Shown: positions 1-13,700 of the stretch, one piece after another
Layout: each line of letters begins with the position of its first letter
Numbering within the stretch: position 1 is the stretch's first letter
Source: Temnothorax longispinosus
Lineage: Eukaryota; Arthropoda; Insecta; Hymenoptera; Formicidae
Length of the DNA: 64,000 nt
Assembly: GCF_030848805.1 (NCBI RefSeq)
Contig: NC_092366.1
Span: 7,741,224-7,805,223 of the forward strand
Direction: 5' to 3'
Position numbers and translations under genes: made by a program
Notes under the pieces: model-generated
What the model saw: only the letters and a program-made list of their open reading frames with translations
Database searches by the model: none
What the model was told of the DNA's origin: nothing

Positions 1-3000
1 TAATGTTTTCAATAATTAATCTCATCTCTTAGTGTTATCATTTTATTAATTTAAACTTTATGTGAAGTTTATGGATGTGTAATTAGATTTTTTTTTTAGT
101 AAAAGCAAATTACCATAGTTTTTAAAATTTTATAATAATAATAATGTTAATTTTATAATAATAATAACGCATTATAAAGTTATTAAAAAGAATACATAGG
201 CATTTAATTAAAATTTGTTTTTCTTTTTTTTAATAAAAGAAGATCTTTCTTACGTCACGTCTTAATAAATTTAATTATATCTAGATATTTCATTAAATGT
301 TTTTTATTTTTCTCTCATTTTTTGTAAATGTCTTGTAATAATTTTCATGTTCTTACCATTTTAAAAATTTTATTAATTATTAGTACAGAATATTTTTTAT
401 GATTATTATATAAATTAATTATTTTAATTTTATTTTTTAATTTAATAATTACATTTTGTCTTCGGTAACATTATCAACGAGAAATTAATTATAAAGCATT
501 AAGAATTATAATTATAATGATAATGTATTTTAATAATAAAAATGTTTTGAAAAATCTTAACAATTCCTATCTATATTTATAAATTATAAACAATAATTAT
601 ACATATTTCTTTCGTTACGATAACATCAAAATTAAATGTTTACCAATATTTGTTTAAATAAAATCACGGAAACGACACTCTAGAAGTAAACCGCCTTTGA
701 TCTTGACTTGATCTATCGACCGTTCAGCTTTCACTCTCGAGATAGGTACGTCCGCCTGGCTATCTTTATAAATAATAACAGTCGATCAATAAAACCGAGA
801 CGTACTGAGCGAGGTGCGAGAATGAAAACGGTGAAATTTCCACGCAGTTGTTGTCGTTTCGCAGTGAAACTGAAAAACCGCACATCGTTCTACTTTCTTT
901 TATAAAGCGATGAACATTGAACGTTATATCGATTAAAGCGATCGTCCTCGTGTCCTTCGCGAGATCGATGATGATTCATGAGAGCGACCTACTTCATTTT
1001 TTTCATTTTTTCATGAGCGACAGTTTCGTATCATTTTATCGATATTTATTATTTATTATCAGTCACTAGTATTTATTGTCACTTTCGCATTAGATAAGAA
1101 ATATTAATTTTCTATAAATAAATATAAATTGTAATTTACCCATAAGTTAGTAATTAAAATCTTATTTCGTTCTTTTATTAATAACATATACAAATTTAAT
1201 TAATAACTGAATTAATACTGAATAATTTGTAATATATTAAATTAATAATTTCATATTTATTTAACAATTTTTTAGTGGTAGCGAAGGAAACCGGAAGGTT
1301 TCTTTAACTCTCCCCGTTCTTAAGGGGGTTCTAACTAATTTTACATAACAAAAATATTATATAATTATTGTAAAAAATTATAATAATACGACAACTATAT
1401 TTCATTAAATTAATCTCATGTCCAAAATAGAAAAAAACTAGTGGGCGTCAAGTATTTTCGCATGCCAAATTACATAAATACCAATCTGATAAAGGAGAAC
1501 AATGTCGTGGAGTTAGATAATGAGCTCGGGTACAATTTTCATTGCACAATCCTCGCGACACTGCAGAATCTGTAGTAAACATCGAGTCCACCACTCCGCA
1601 ATTATTACACGCATCTCCGTAAGAACAATGGTGGCCATTCACCAGGTTTCACACATCTCGAGAACTTTCTCCCGTGTGCCGGGAGTGAAAATATGAAAGT
1701 AGCTCACTCTGCAGTTCTCTCTCTCTTTCTCTATCTATCTCTCTGCTTCTTTCCGTTCTTCTTTCGATTATTTATAATTATTTAGCAAACACCCTTTGGG
1801 ATGAAAATATGCTACTTATTATCTACTAAAATTTTTTAGTTTAAATCTTTAAATATTTCTCTATAAAATCTTCTTTTGCTCTAAAACATGAGAAGCAGAG
1901 TTACTTCGATTAATGTATGAACCAAGTAATCTTATTCTTAATTTCTAATTATCTAAATTTTTTTATAATCATATATAAATCATTTCAAACTTGATAGATA
2001 TATTTTATTCACGGATTCTTGAACTTGACGTTCATATCACCTTTTTCTTTTTTATTTTTCTTTGCAGTTTTTATCTTCGTTATAATTTTATTTTCAATTT
2101 TTTTTCAATATTGTATTGTTTCTTTTCAGTATTGTTTTTGCTATAGTAAGACAATTTTTTTTATTTTAAAAAATTTTAATTTATATATGTATATCTTATT
2201 ATTCAATTTTATTTTTAATCTTTCTTTTCAATCTTTCTCTCTCTGTAGATCACAATGTTTATATCATAAATGCCTTTTTATCATATTTTTTTCGGGATTT
2301 GTAGACATCGATGATAGTGGCGAAGGAATCTATCTGATCTTCCTCGAAAAATATATATGATTGTCGATAACTCACATCTTTATAACGCTTACGCAAGAGG
2401 TCTTACTTTCTACGACGACATTTGGAAATATTACTTCGGGACTGACCGGCAGCCACCGTGCGTAATCTTCGCGGAGAAAAAAGTTCCATTCATTCATCCA
2501 TTTATTTATCTATCTGCTTCCCACGCCTGCTTTCCCGACGCCTGCACTTACAGCGCAAAGTTGCAACGTTAACGTGTTGGCCGATTCCGGAAGTGGCGAT
2601 GTAATAGCGTCGAGTAAAACGTTTCGCTCGACTTAAATTATCGATTGGACGATAAAAAGGGTGCAGATAGGAAGGAAAAGAGAAACGGATCTCGTAAACG
2701 CCGTTGTTGTTCCGACGCGGAACGCGCTTTTGTCGAGGAACACGTTGCGCTTTATCGAGTCCAAGCTATAAGGCGGGGGCACTAGCTTCACGTTTCTCGG
2801 GTGTTCTACGTTCTACCGGTCTCAAGAAGGATCGAGTTTGCTTATTTATCATGGAAGGAAACGTGAGAAAGTCAGCAATGAAAAAGAGAGAGAGAGAGAG
2901 AGAGATTTATGATTTGGTTTGCTCTTTGAAAATAATCCGGATACATTTTTTCGTCAAATCCGGTAAGAGGAATTTAGGTGACATTTAATCCAATAGCAGG

Positions 3001-5348
3001 AAATTTAACAAGAAACGTTTTTATTTCAACTGTTGGCGTGACATTTAACTGAAAATTTTGACAAGTGGCCACTGATATTGAAAAAATGAGAAATGTTAAC
3101 ATAATAAAGATAAAATCCACCTGAGAAAGGGAAAAATCAGTGAAATTTAGACATATATATTAATATCTTCTAAGCAAAATTTATTTCTTGCAGCGAAAAT
3201 TCAGTCTTGTACAAGAAAATAGTTTCCCCCGAATAATCAAACGTCGAAATTATGTGAGATACTTTTTCAAGCTATTTATATTTTTATTGCGCGTTATTTC
3301 TCAAGTGTACTTTCTAAAAATTAACGATGATGCTTCACGCGCTGATCGTCCATCACCGCCAATAAATCTATACCACGCCGCGCGCCGCGCGAGAATTCTT
3401 CCCGCGCGGCGCAAAGTCGATTCCTCGTAAATCCAAGGCGAGGGACTTCCTTAAACCGTCACTTATCCGGAGCTTCGTGTTTTGCGCGGAGCGTGAAATG
3501 CCCCTCGCGAGGAGCAAAGCCACCGCGCCGCGCCGGCCGATCCTGCTTTCTGCGGCGAGCCAGTTGCAACCGCAGAGAGCCATTGCGGCTTCGAGGCTAC
3601 TTGCCTACGAGGAGTCGTAAAGGAAGGGAAAGTAACCCGGTGCCATGTTAACTAAGCGTCTCGTTTGCGTAATTCGCCACGACGCGGACGTCTCCGTGGA
3701 TGTCTCCACCTATTCGCGGCACCGTGACGACCGCGCGCGCAAATCGATTAATCGCGCCGGTCTTACATCCAACTGGATTTATCTTCGTCATTTTTCGAGC
3801 GCGGGATCGCCCTCATGGGTGGGCCACGGCTCTTATTGCGGACCCTTGACGGCGATTCTTGAAGCAGGATAATGCCTGATAATCGCATTACTGTCTGAAT
3901 ACGTGTTGCAGTCATCGACGATCGCAGCGAGAATTTCTTCTTATACCCCTTCGAGAAAGAGATAAGAATCTTTTTTTACATTCTTTATTGTTTGATTAAC
4001 AAAAAATAAGTAAAAATAATATCTGAAATCGATAATTTGTATTATATATAACAAATATATTTTTTAAAAAAGTTTATATCGCATAATTGTAGAAACAGAG
4101 AAAACAAAAATATTATAATATACTTTAATTTTGCAGCAAAAACGAATTTATCTCAGAAATCAAAATTTCCAATATTTAATATTCTTAAAATTTAAAATTC
4201 CATTACTGTTTATTATTTTACGCGCAAAGTGAAAGAACGTTAGAAATACGTTTCAGAAATACAATTTTAAGTTACATTTATGAGCTTTTTAGATTTAATA
4301 CTTTTAAGATTTTAGAGTTTTAAAAAAACATAATTAGAGAAATGCATAGATATATATTTAACAATTTAGATATTATAAAGATATTTTTAGCGATAATTAA
4401 GGCCATAGTTTACGCAATCCATGCCGGTGGAAACTCACAATCTCTAGACGTCCTTTCTCAGACAGGCAAAGCTTGCTTCCCCACGAGATTATTCGTATCG
4501 TGAGATCGATCGTGCTTCGCTTTCCTTCCCTTATCCGTTCAGACTAGTTGGCCAACAACGTGCAACTTTTCTATGGCTAAAGGCTATGACATAAAAGTAT
4601 ATTTATAGCATATAAACGTGATAATCAACGAGACGATTATACTCGAGATTGCACTATCACTATAGTTTGATAGAATCTGTTCTGTTTTGTTTTGACGCTT
4701 ATGTAGATGTGGAAAATTCGGAAAACCCTTTTCAAGATCCTGATTTTCCTCTACAACGTCCTGAAAGATGTGAAATTTCGTTATTTCGGTACTTATGCAT
4801 TCTTAGCGTAACTTGTAATGATACTATGGATTTTATAATCAAAGATAATTTGACATAATATAGTATAATGAGTCTCACTATTAAAGTCTCACTTTAATAA
4901 CGTAATCAAGATTGAGATGAAAATAAAAGTTTTGAGGCGTGGTACCACACATTAGAAATCCTTTGCGAAATGGTTTTAGAGATAGGGTCATGATCCCTCG
5001 TTTTGCTCCGAGCACCGAGAGACAGAACCTGTCGAAGATTCCGGTCGGTTCCTTTCTGAAGATCTTTTATTTTCATCTCAATCTCGATTTGCAGATCCTG
5101 AGAGAGAAAGAGATTGAGCAAGAGTGAGGGCTCCATTCCATTCTCAGATTGTATCTCGAGTAGGCGGAACAATGCATGTAGCTTACAAGTTATAAGAAAA
5201 CAGGAGAAAAAAAAATAAGAAGAGATGAGAAATAAAATTGAAATTGTTGACGAATGATATGCCAATTTATACTTTTTGTTTCATAAAATAAAATGAATGG
5301 AATCAAGAAACTTTTTCCTTTGCAAACTAAAATAAATTAATATTATTG

Positions 5349-5394
<46 letters not shown>

Positions 5395-6972
5395 CCTATA
5401 ATGCAACATTAACTTCTTAGAAAGTTAACTAAAAATAAAATTGAAATTTAAAATTAAAACAAAATTGAAAATTTACATTAAGTCAGGATTAAAGTACACA
5501 TGAAGAAACAAAATTAGAGTGGAAATTAAAAAGAAAGTAAAAGATAAAACTGAGAAATAAATATAACTTTATCGCTCTACGATGAAACATTCTTCCAACT
5601 GGAAACGAGGATGAGAATGACATTAGGCTAATCGACCGGTTGATCGAATCTTTCGTGCGCTAAAGGGGGACCGATAAGGTCCATAGAGGTGGAGCAGGGG
5701 TGTGCAGCAGAACTGCCCCCGAAGGTTGCAAGTCAAGGCTATAGACACTTTCACTCGAGAGCAGTCTTGGGAGCGCGCCTCGTGCCGGCTTCCCACCTTA
5801 TTTTACTATTTGCTTTTCCGTCGAATCATTAGCGAAACGATCGGACATCATGGTAAAACGGCGCCAGCAGTTTATGTTGCGTACTTTCGATTTGCACATG
5901 CTACTCTGACGCAGATCTCGAATGAAAATACAATAGTCTCTTTAATTTCTTAATTTAATTTAGAATTAAAGATAAAAGGAATAAACATAGAAATACAGGC
6001 ATTACAAAGTAACGTTGAGTGACTTGTTCAAATCTTCTAGAAAATCGTCTAGGAAAAGTTGTAAAATAGTCCCGTATAAACCCCGTGAGAAAAACAACAT
6101 ATTTATATCTTTGATGAGAGGAATGTCCTGAATGAAAATACATATATCCTGAAAGAACGATATCATCGGCATCTAGTCTCAATTTTTTATTCGACGTGGA
6201 TGTCCTTGTGCGAAGAATTGCGCGTAATCTTTCGCGGATCGGCGAAAGAGATTCGTGATGTCATCCTGCTGCGGAATATCAAACATTTTCTACGTAACGC
6301 GGAAAAAGGATATACACTCCATTTCATATTATTCGACCAAGTGATATCCTTGAGCGACGAATTAATTCCGCACATATAACTTTCGAATTGACTCGACTTA
6401 TCGTGACGCTAAACGACTGCGAAATTGCACTTCGCCAGAATCAAATTTATATGCCGGCATATCCTTGATATTCGCCGAGGCGCTCGGTGTCCTTCGACGA
6501 GGACACGTGCAGGTGGAATTCGTGATTTTGATACGTCGATACGTGCACTCCGATATTCCGTAATCGCGGCTCATTAAACGGGGAACGAAAGGGAAAGGAA
6601 AGGATAATTAACACTTATCGAAAAAGGTTAATGACGCGATAAATTGGCGGATAAATTTGAGAGCTCCATTAATGAGCTTCTAGATAATTTACGTAGCAAC
6701 GATTAGCGTTGAGAAAGTAGGGAACTGAGGCAAAAGGAAACCAGGAAGAGGAGAAGACTATTATCTTCAATCATAAATTAATCATGCACGAATGTGGAAA
6801 TAAGTATTCTCCTAAATTCCATATAAAGAGACCAAGCTCCTAATCCTCCAAAATAGGATTTCTCTTCCTCGCCGTGATCCCAGGCATTATTCGATTCGAA
6901 ACCATATCCCAAGGAGTACGAAGGATAACTCGGCTACTTGTACTAGTGTGTTTACACTTTCGCGCTTTACAG
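1..6972. other. AT-rich intergenic region, no confident gene
   Basis: I see no supported coding exon in this stretch. It is very AT-rich, with GC-richer islands around 690-960, 3340-3900 and 5580-5900. It contains a TATAAATA sequence at about 764-771 without a well-spaced initiator, a short GA run at 2885-2905 and a 42-base GA microsatellite at about 5349-5390. The signal-peptide exon of the plus-strand obstructor-type gene that begins at 6973 should lie here or further left, but I could not identify an ATG, hydrophobic run and GT donor in the right phase. Short open frames here have no recognisable domains. Confidence 0.6.
5349..5390. repeat. (GA)n microsatellite
   Basis: An uninterrupted GA dinucleotide run of about 42 bases in intergenic DNA. 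It is likely polymorphic in length. Confidence 0.95.
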
Positions 6973-9010
6973 GCTCGCTTGGCCAGAAGCAGCAGCAGGA
7001 GGACCCGTGCCAGACGAAATCGCGAGTGGTGGGCGACGCCGAGTACTGCGATCGCTATTGGGAGTGCGTGAATGGTCGCCCGGAGCTGTTCGACTGTCCG
7101 AACGGCCTCGTGTTCGCCGGCAAGCACCGCGGCGTCACCGAGGGCTGCGATTATCCGTGGCGCGCGAACTACTGTGACGGCAAACGCCAGGCGAATCCGC
7201 CGATCCCGACCGAGCACTGCGACTGGCTGTACGGGATCTTCGGCCACGAGACGTCCTGCACCAGGTACTGGACCTGCTGGAACGGCACCGCCACCGAGCA
7301 GCTCTGCATAGGCGGTCTGCTCTACAACGAGCGGGCCAGGTCCTGCGACTGGCCTGAAAACGTCGAGGGATGTCAGAAGCATCGTAAGTACTATGATCGA
7401 GAGGCCGAGAGGTTGCGAGCGGATTTTATTAGAAAGTTGCTGGAATTTATATACCAAGACCTGAGACGTTTGATGAAGAGAGAGATTAAACACCGGAGTT
7501 TATTGTCTTGCACAAGAAATGCTGTAGTTGATGATCGGATGCCGTTTGAAAACCGTGAAGTGTGTTAAGGAATATTTTTAGGAATAAGGAAGCGCGATAT
7601 TTCGCGAATAACTCTAATCGAATATACTTTAAGTTGGATCTCTTCACTTTCTTATTTATCTTCGTAACCGGAATTAATTGCATTCGTCTGAATTTAAACG
7701 GAGGCGCAGTTTTAGACTGATTGAATTCGCGAGTAGCGGAATCACTATAACGATCATTTTCACTTTCGAAAGTGGGCGGACAGGACGAGATGCGTTTCCT
7801 CGTATCTACTTCTCGGTTCTTTCCAGAAGTCAGTGCCCCAAGGAAAAATGGGCGAGGCACTTAATTAGCATTCGAAGTGAATTCTCGTCGCGCCTTTCTC
7901 CCCCTCTTCGCCCTCGGGAACCGATAAAACGCGCTTATTAATTCGCATCGCCTCTCTCTGAATGTCAAACGCCAGCCGATGCATCAATCGTATACGCGAG
8001 TTCGTATCTCTTTTTTCAAAAGGTTGAAAACTAATCAAGAATATTTCAAAATTCGGATAAATATTGAATATTTTTTGCAATGTTTTAAAAGGAATATTAA
8101 GAAGAAAAAGATGACAAAAAGTTAATCAAAACATATATTTTTAAGTAATTTTTTTACTTATAAAAATGCTCTATTTAAATATTTATGATATTTAATTAAT
8201 AATTGATTAGTTAATTTAATATTTTTGGAACTTTTTGAGAAGTCTCGAAAATCACGGTAATAACTTTCATACATATGCAAAGTGAAAAAAAAGAGACGAA
8301 TATATATACACTGCATAATTAAATTTCGAATTAACCATCGTAGATCAGAATGAGATCCCGAATGAAAGTTTTCGACTTTCACCGAGTCGATATATCGCGT
8401 CAGTTCGCAACGAAGCAATAATAAGAAATTCATAAAAAAAAAAAAAAACGACCGACCAATGCATCTTGCTCTTTTGCTACATTAAAATATTTTGAGTCTC
8501 TTAATAATAAATAAAAAATAATATAATAAATAAAATTTATTAGAGTCATAGATCATGGTTGACATACTTTTATGTATATAAACAATACGGTCTTGCATAT
8601 CTCGGTCGTCATTAACCAGCCAGCGTCCTCGAAAGCGTTGAGAGCCTTAGGCACACGTCCCAGTTAGTCTAGAAATAAGACGCAGCCTAATATTTGCAGC
8701 GCTCTGCAACGACGACGCCAACGGTAACGTGCCGCTGGGCAAGTCGTGCAACCGTTACTGGCAGTGCCAGGGTGGTTACCCGCGGTTGCAGCGCTGCCCG
8801 GCCATGCTGGTGTTTGACAGGCGGTCGTTGAGATGCGTGGTGCCCCCGACGGAGGACTGCGACGTGCCCACGACACCGCCGCCTACCGAGGGCGAGCTGT
8901 CCGACGGTCGCAACGAGCAAGAGCCTGAAGAGGAGAACCTGCCGCCCGGCGTGCCGCCTCTGCCGTCGGGCGCCCTGCCGATTCCACTGCGGGCGCGTCC
9001 CAGGAACTAA
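6973..9010 (+). CDS. Obstructor/CPAP3-family chitin-binding protein, 5' partial
   Basis: Secreted chitin-binding cuticle protein of the three-domain peritrophin-A class (CPAP3/obstructor). Two exons are supported: 6973-7383 (acceptor TTTACAG, donor GTAAGT) and 8700-9010 (acceptor ATTTGCAG, stop TAA). They join in phase through a proline codon split C|CG. The mature part has about 239 residues. Three ChtBD2 domains each show six cysteines: the first opens at PCQTKSRVVGDAEYC, the second at EHCDWLYGIFGHETSC, and the third, in exon 2, at PLCNDDANGNVPLGKSC. The tail is acidic and proline-rich with no cysteines. The exon enters mid-codon, so a signal-peptide exon ending one base into a codon is missing. 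Aromatic pairs such as RYWEC and RYWTCWNG recall the Gasp/obst-C group, but the third domain differs, so the subclass is unsure. This is the only member of the cluster on the plus strand. A possible AATAAA lies at 9499-9504. Confidence 0.85.
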
Positions 9011-10743
9011 AGCAGCAGCAAGGTCGTCCTGTCCCGGCCTTGGAAGGACGAAGGAAGCGCCAGGAGATCCCTTCTCAATAAGCGAGATCCCCGAAAATCG
9101 TCAATCGCCGCGGAGAACTCGAGCAGTTCTCTCTCGTCGAGTCTCTCCCAGGTTCTCGCGCGATCTTGCAGTTCCGTAATTTCATAATTCTATAGAATTC
9201 TCGTAGAGGATCGAGATTTTTAAAACTCTTAGATTTTTTAAAGTTCCAAAATTAATCCCCGAATGTCGGACAAGTTGAAGTCCCGCGCGATTCCGTATTA
9301 CTTCCTCAAGGAAAAGTTCCGTTCTTTCTCCTGGATAAAATTTTGATTTTACCTTCGCCATATAAGGATTTAATTTTCAGATACGAATATGAAATTCAAA
9401 GTTGAGCAAAAGTGAGAGTAACAACTGCTTATTAATCACACAGTTCTCGGTTCTTCCTAATTAATGAGGAACGAATTTATTATTTTAATTAATTCACGAA
9501 TAAAAAATGCATTCGTGAGAAACTTATTATTTCAATGAATTAATTTAAGATCTAAGATAAATCAACTTACATGAAAAATGGAATAAAACTTTCTAGCTAT
9601 TTAATAACAGAACATAAAACAGATGATAAAAGTTCTCAAAGACACTTGAATGTTTTTTTACAAATTTCGAAAAATTGTAATAAAATCAACCAAGCATGAT
9701 CGATCTCTTAAAAGTTTCAGGTAATATAAAATAAAAATCTCATAAAAATATTAAATAAAACCTAAATTGCAAATAAAAAGTAATATAGAATAAATTGCGA
9801 CAAATTCAGTGAAATGCTTTTTATCAGAATTGTTTTTCAAAAAACGGAATTAGACTTAATTAAAAGGAGGAAATTATTTTTGAGGACCGAAACTTGTCGA
9901 CATTCATCGATCCGTCCATGTCTGAGCGATCGAGCTCTTCTCCCCCATCAATGGTGATTCGTATTATTAATTGATAACAATGTTAATTAATGAACATCTC
10001 GTTTTTCGGTTCCCGAACCGTTCACTATTCGCCCCCGTCGCATCAGTCGAGATGTAAATATTTTCCCCACATCCTCTCACTCTTTCCTCTTCCTCCCACA
10101 TCCCCCCGCGCTCTCTTAATCGTAAGACTCGTACCACGTATATGTAGATCGATTGGAATAAACTGTACGTTGTATATTTTTTATACGCATGTCCAGATTT
10201 TATTCAATGTTGCCTGGCTGTACATTGTTACTATATATTTATCATAAATACATTATATGTATTACATATCGTATTGCATAAATACACTATATGTACTACA
10301 TATCGTACTTGCTCTTCACGCACTGCACATGCAATTGGTCCCCTCTAAACGTCTATTATCAATAATAATTTACGTTTGATACATCTTCGTCTATTGGCAA
10401 CGCCGAACCGAAATCTAACAGGAATATACATCTATTATTCTGATTTTACTAATTAATTTCTTCCAATTGTTCTCTGTGTATAAAAGATATTAAATAATGT
10501 CTTGTAATTTATGTTCGTAATTCTCTTGATTTTTATAATTGATTTCTTTCTTAGCTTTCATAATCCATTTCTAGAACCAATCTTTGTCCTGCGATAATTC
10601 AATTTTCTACTATTTTCTATGATTATAAACCTTTTTACCAAGATTTAATTCATAATCGGACGTATAATTTTTTGTCGTTTGATGTTCGTTGATTTGTATT
10701 GCTGATTTAAAATACCGGGTGATTGTCAGGAACGTCTCCACGT
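9011..10743. other. Convergent 3' intergenic region
   Basis: Space between the plus-strand obstructor-type gene ending at 9010 and the minus-strand one whose stop is at 10744. I see only AT-rich sequence, a possible polyadenylation signal for each gene (9499-9504 plus; 10199-10204 minus), and a short imperfect tandem repeat at about 10,245-10,310. Confidence 0.6.
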
Positions 10744-13700
10744 TTAAACGCCATTTGAGCTAAAAAATATATAAATATACAGTTAGAAAATTAATATATT
10801 TTTACTTACATTCTGCAATAAACTAAATTGAATTAGCATATATCTCGATTTCGAGATAATAAATATGTAGTTTTGTACATTTTTTCGACAATATTTTAAG
10901 ACTTAAGTTTAAGTTTGTTTCAAGTCAAGCAGAAATTAAGATCTAGATTTGTAGCTTTTAAAACATAAATTATACAAACCAGTGAGGAACTTCTTCCGGA
11001 TCCAGGCAAGTCAGGCTCACCGAATCGAATAGTTTTCCTTCTCCGCAGGTAAGAAGTCGCGGATGTCCGTCCACACAGGTGATCAACCTACCGCAATCAC
11101 TCGGCACGGGGAATCTAAAAATCGTACCATTTGTAAATTTTTGGTTCGCGTGGATAAATAGAAAAATCTCAATTTACAATTTAATTTTAATGTTTAATAA
11201 GAATTGCTCTTTTTTAAAATTTACAGCAAGATATTTACGATTTCGTGACCGAGAAAAAATTGTGCAGTTCCAAGTTATTGCAATATTAAATAAAAACTTT
11301 CTCATTTTTATCTTGGAAGATCGTTTCTCGGCGTTCAGAACAGCATAATTTGGCATAATTCGAGGGAAAAGAATAACGTGTTTGTTAACGTGGCAAAAAA
11401 TTGAATATTTAAACAAAACATGCGCATTTATTTCACCGTCTCTTTTTCTCTGTCTTTTACTCTTTCTTTCGATTTTTCTCAGAAGAACGACCGGTTCTTA
11501 AATCAAAGCGCCACGCATAAACGATGTGGCATTTAACGACGTTGACTCCTTTTACTCTCACGATCTTCAGTGGCGGACAATATTTCTTCCCAGTGGATCT
11601 TTCTCGTAATAAAAGAGAGAAATAGGAAAAAAGAAAGAAAGACCAGGATAAAGAATTTTATTATACCTTGCGGTTGCGTGTGGTAAAATAATCACACACA
11701 CATTTCAATAAATAATACGCAATCGAGAATTTATACGAGTGCATGGGTCGTGCGCAGAAATCTGACGATACGATCAAATATCTCTAAATTTTGATTACAA
11801 TTGCTGGAAAGAGAATATAGAAGATGTGTTGAGCTGTCGAGAATCTCGAATATAATCAGTCACCAGAATATAATCTTCAGAGAAATATTTAAATTAGATA
11901 TGAGATACAAATAAATACATATAAGATAAATTGATTTTGATAAACAGAAAAAAGAGAATATATTGCATAGATTGTGTTGCAGAAATTATTGCAAGCTTAA
12001 TGTAATTGATAAGCCACTTATCAATCAGTATTATTAGGAAAAAGAATGGCATTGATAACAAGTTTGCTCACAAAAACTTGAGAAGCTAAATTCTTTTAGT
12101 CTTTCAAGAATAAGCGAGGAAGAAAAGAAAGCGAATACTTAAAAATGTCTCGAGTGCGTCGACCCCAGGTTTTATTTCCGCGTGAACTCTCATTAAGGTA
12201 GCTGTCTCGCTACGTGCTAGTCATGTGACTGTTTGTAGGTTTTCACGTTCAGAAATATATTTCAGGCAATTTTTGCTAAGGGAAAAATAATTTTATGAAT
12301 TATGGTGTAAAATTTCATACGTGACAAAGTATGTTACTTTTTCCAAATTATGTGATTTTTCTCATTTGACTCCGTTTTGATCAGCTGATCATGCGAGTCG
12401 TCGAGAAAGGTTACAAGTGAGGTTACATCTCCTTTTCGATTGAATTTTGACAATTACTGAGAAAGGGTTTCGAAACGCATGACAGGGGTGTCAATCACTA
12501 TCCAATTCGGCTAAGAAAGACGAGCCTGCAACTACAGTGATTAGCCAGCGGCGTTGCCAAGTCTTCCCAACCTCACCTCGACCAAAAAATGTCTGCTCGA
12601 TTACCGCATTTTCACTAAAATAAACTAAAAAATTAGCAGCGAAATCTCCGGTAACCTATATATTTTATGGTTGCATCGGATTCTTCGAAATCTAATGTAC
12701 AAAAAGCAATGTTTTTTTCTCACTTCATCTAATCGAAAAATACGAAAATATGTGATTGAAACCGTGATAGAGCCTTCTTTTCTGTATGAAGTAATGCAAA
12801 ATTTGTGATTTTCGAGATCGATTTTCTAGAGTAAATAGTCGGTAAGGAGCCACAGAAAAAATCGACTGCAAAGCTGATCATATAATTTGATATAAAAACC
12901 AAAATCGAAAACTTTATCTAATACATGCCCTGACGAGACAGCTACCTTAAAGAGTGATTTCTCGGAAGTGCGTCCCGCATATAATCCGCCGTGGCACGTA
13001 CATTACCTCGGGTAGGGCCAGAACTTGGCGGCGGGGCTGTGGGGGGGCAGCTTGTGCGGGCACTTGAATCCTACTATAGTCTCGGGGTTGCAGAAGGGGA
13101 TGAGCTCGTCCGGCCAGACGCACGTGTGGGTCTTGGCGTTGTAGACCAGGCCAGGGTCGCAGTGAGCCTGAAGCGGGTCACCGTGGACGCACTTGATGTA
13201 ACTGGTGCTGCAACTGTCGCTCTCTGGGTACATACCGAATTGGTACTCGCAACCTGGGCTGCTGATCGGCGTGTCTGCAAAGAAGGAGGATCGAGAGTTC
13301 CGGAGTGAATTTGAAGATAGACTAAACGCGCCATTTGACAAGAAAGAGATTTCTTACTTCATATTTTTTTTCATAAATATTGTAAAAGTAGACAATTTCA
13401 AATCCTCCTGGCCAAAAGAATATCTATTTAGAATAAAATGCATCGATACGTTGTTACTGGTTTTTATTAGCGTCAACTTTATTTGGCGTAATAAGTATGA
13501 AAAACAAGACTGAAAACTGGAAAGTCATGCGACTGCGTTTAAACGTTAATAATCCGGTTGAGAGATAAGCGATCTAAAGAGATTCGCTTGAGAACGAAAT
13601 TATAATGATTGACGTTAACGTGACCTACTAAAGCCGCCAAAAAAAATTACTTGTGTTGTACTGCTCGTACAACTTTTACTTTCCCAACAATATTTCTTTC

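Noticed and set aside
1275..1345. TTAAGGGGGTTCTAAC resembling the end of the 28,364 element
   Set aside because: Only a short match, with no partner terminus nearby; not enough to call an element.
2019..2360. 113-codon hydrophobic frame
   Set aside because: Translation of T-rich DNA giving Phe/Leu/Ile runs; no start context, no domain, no splice signals in support.
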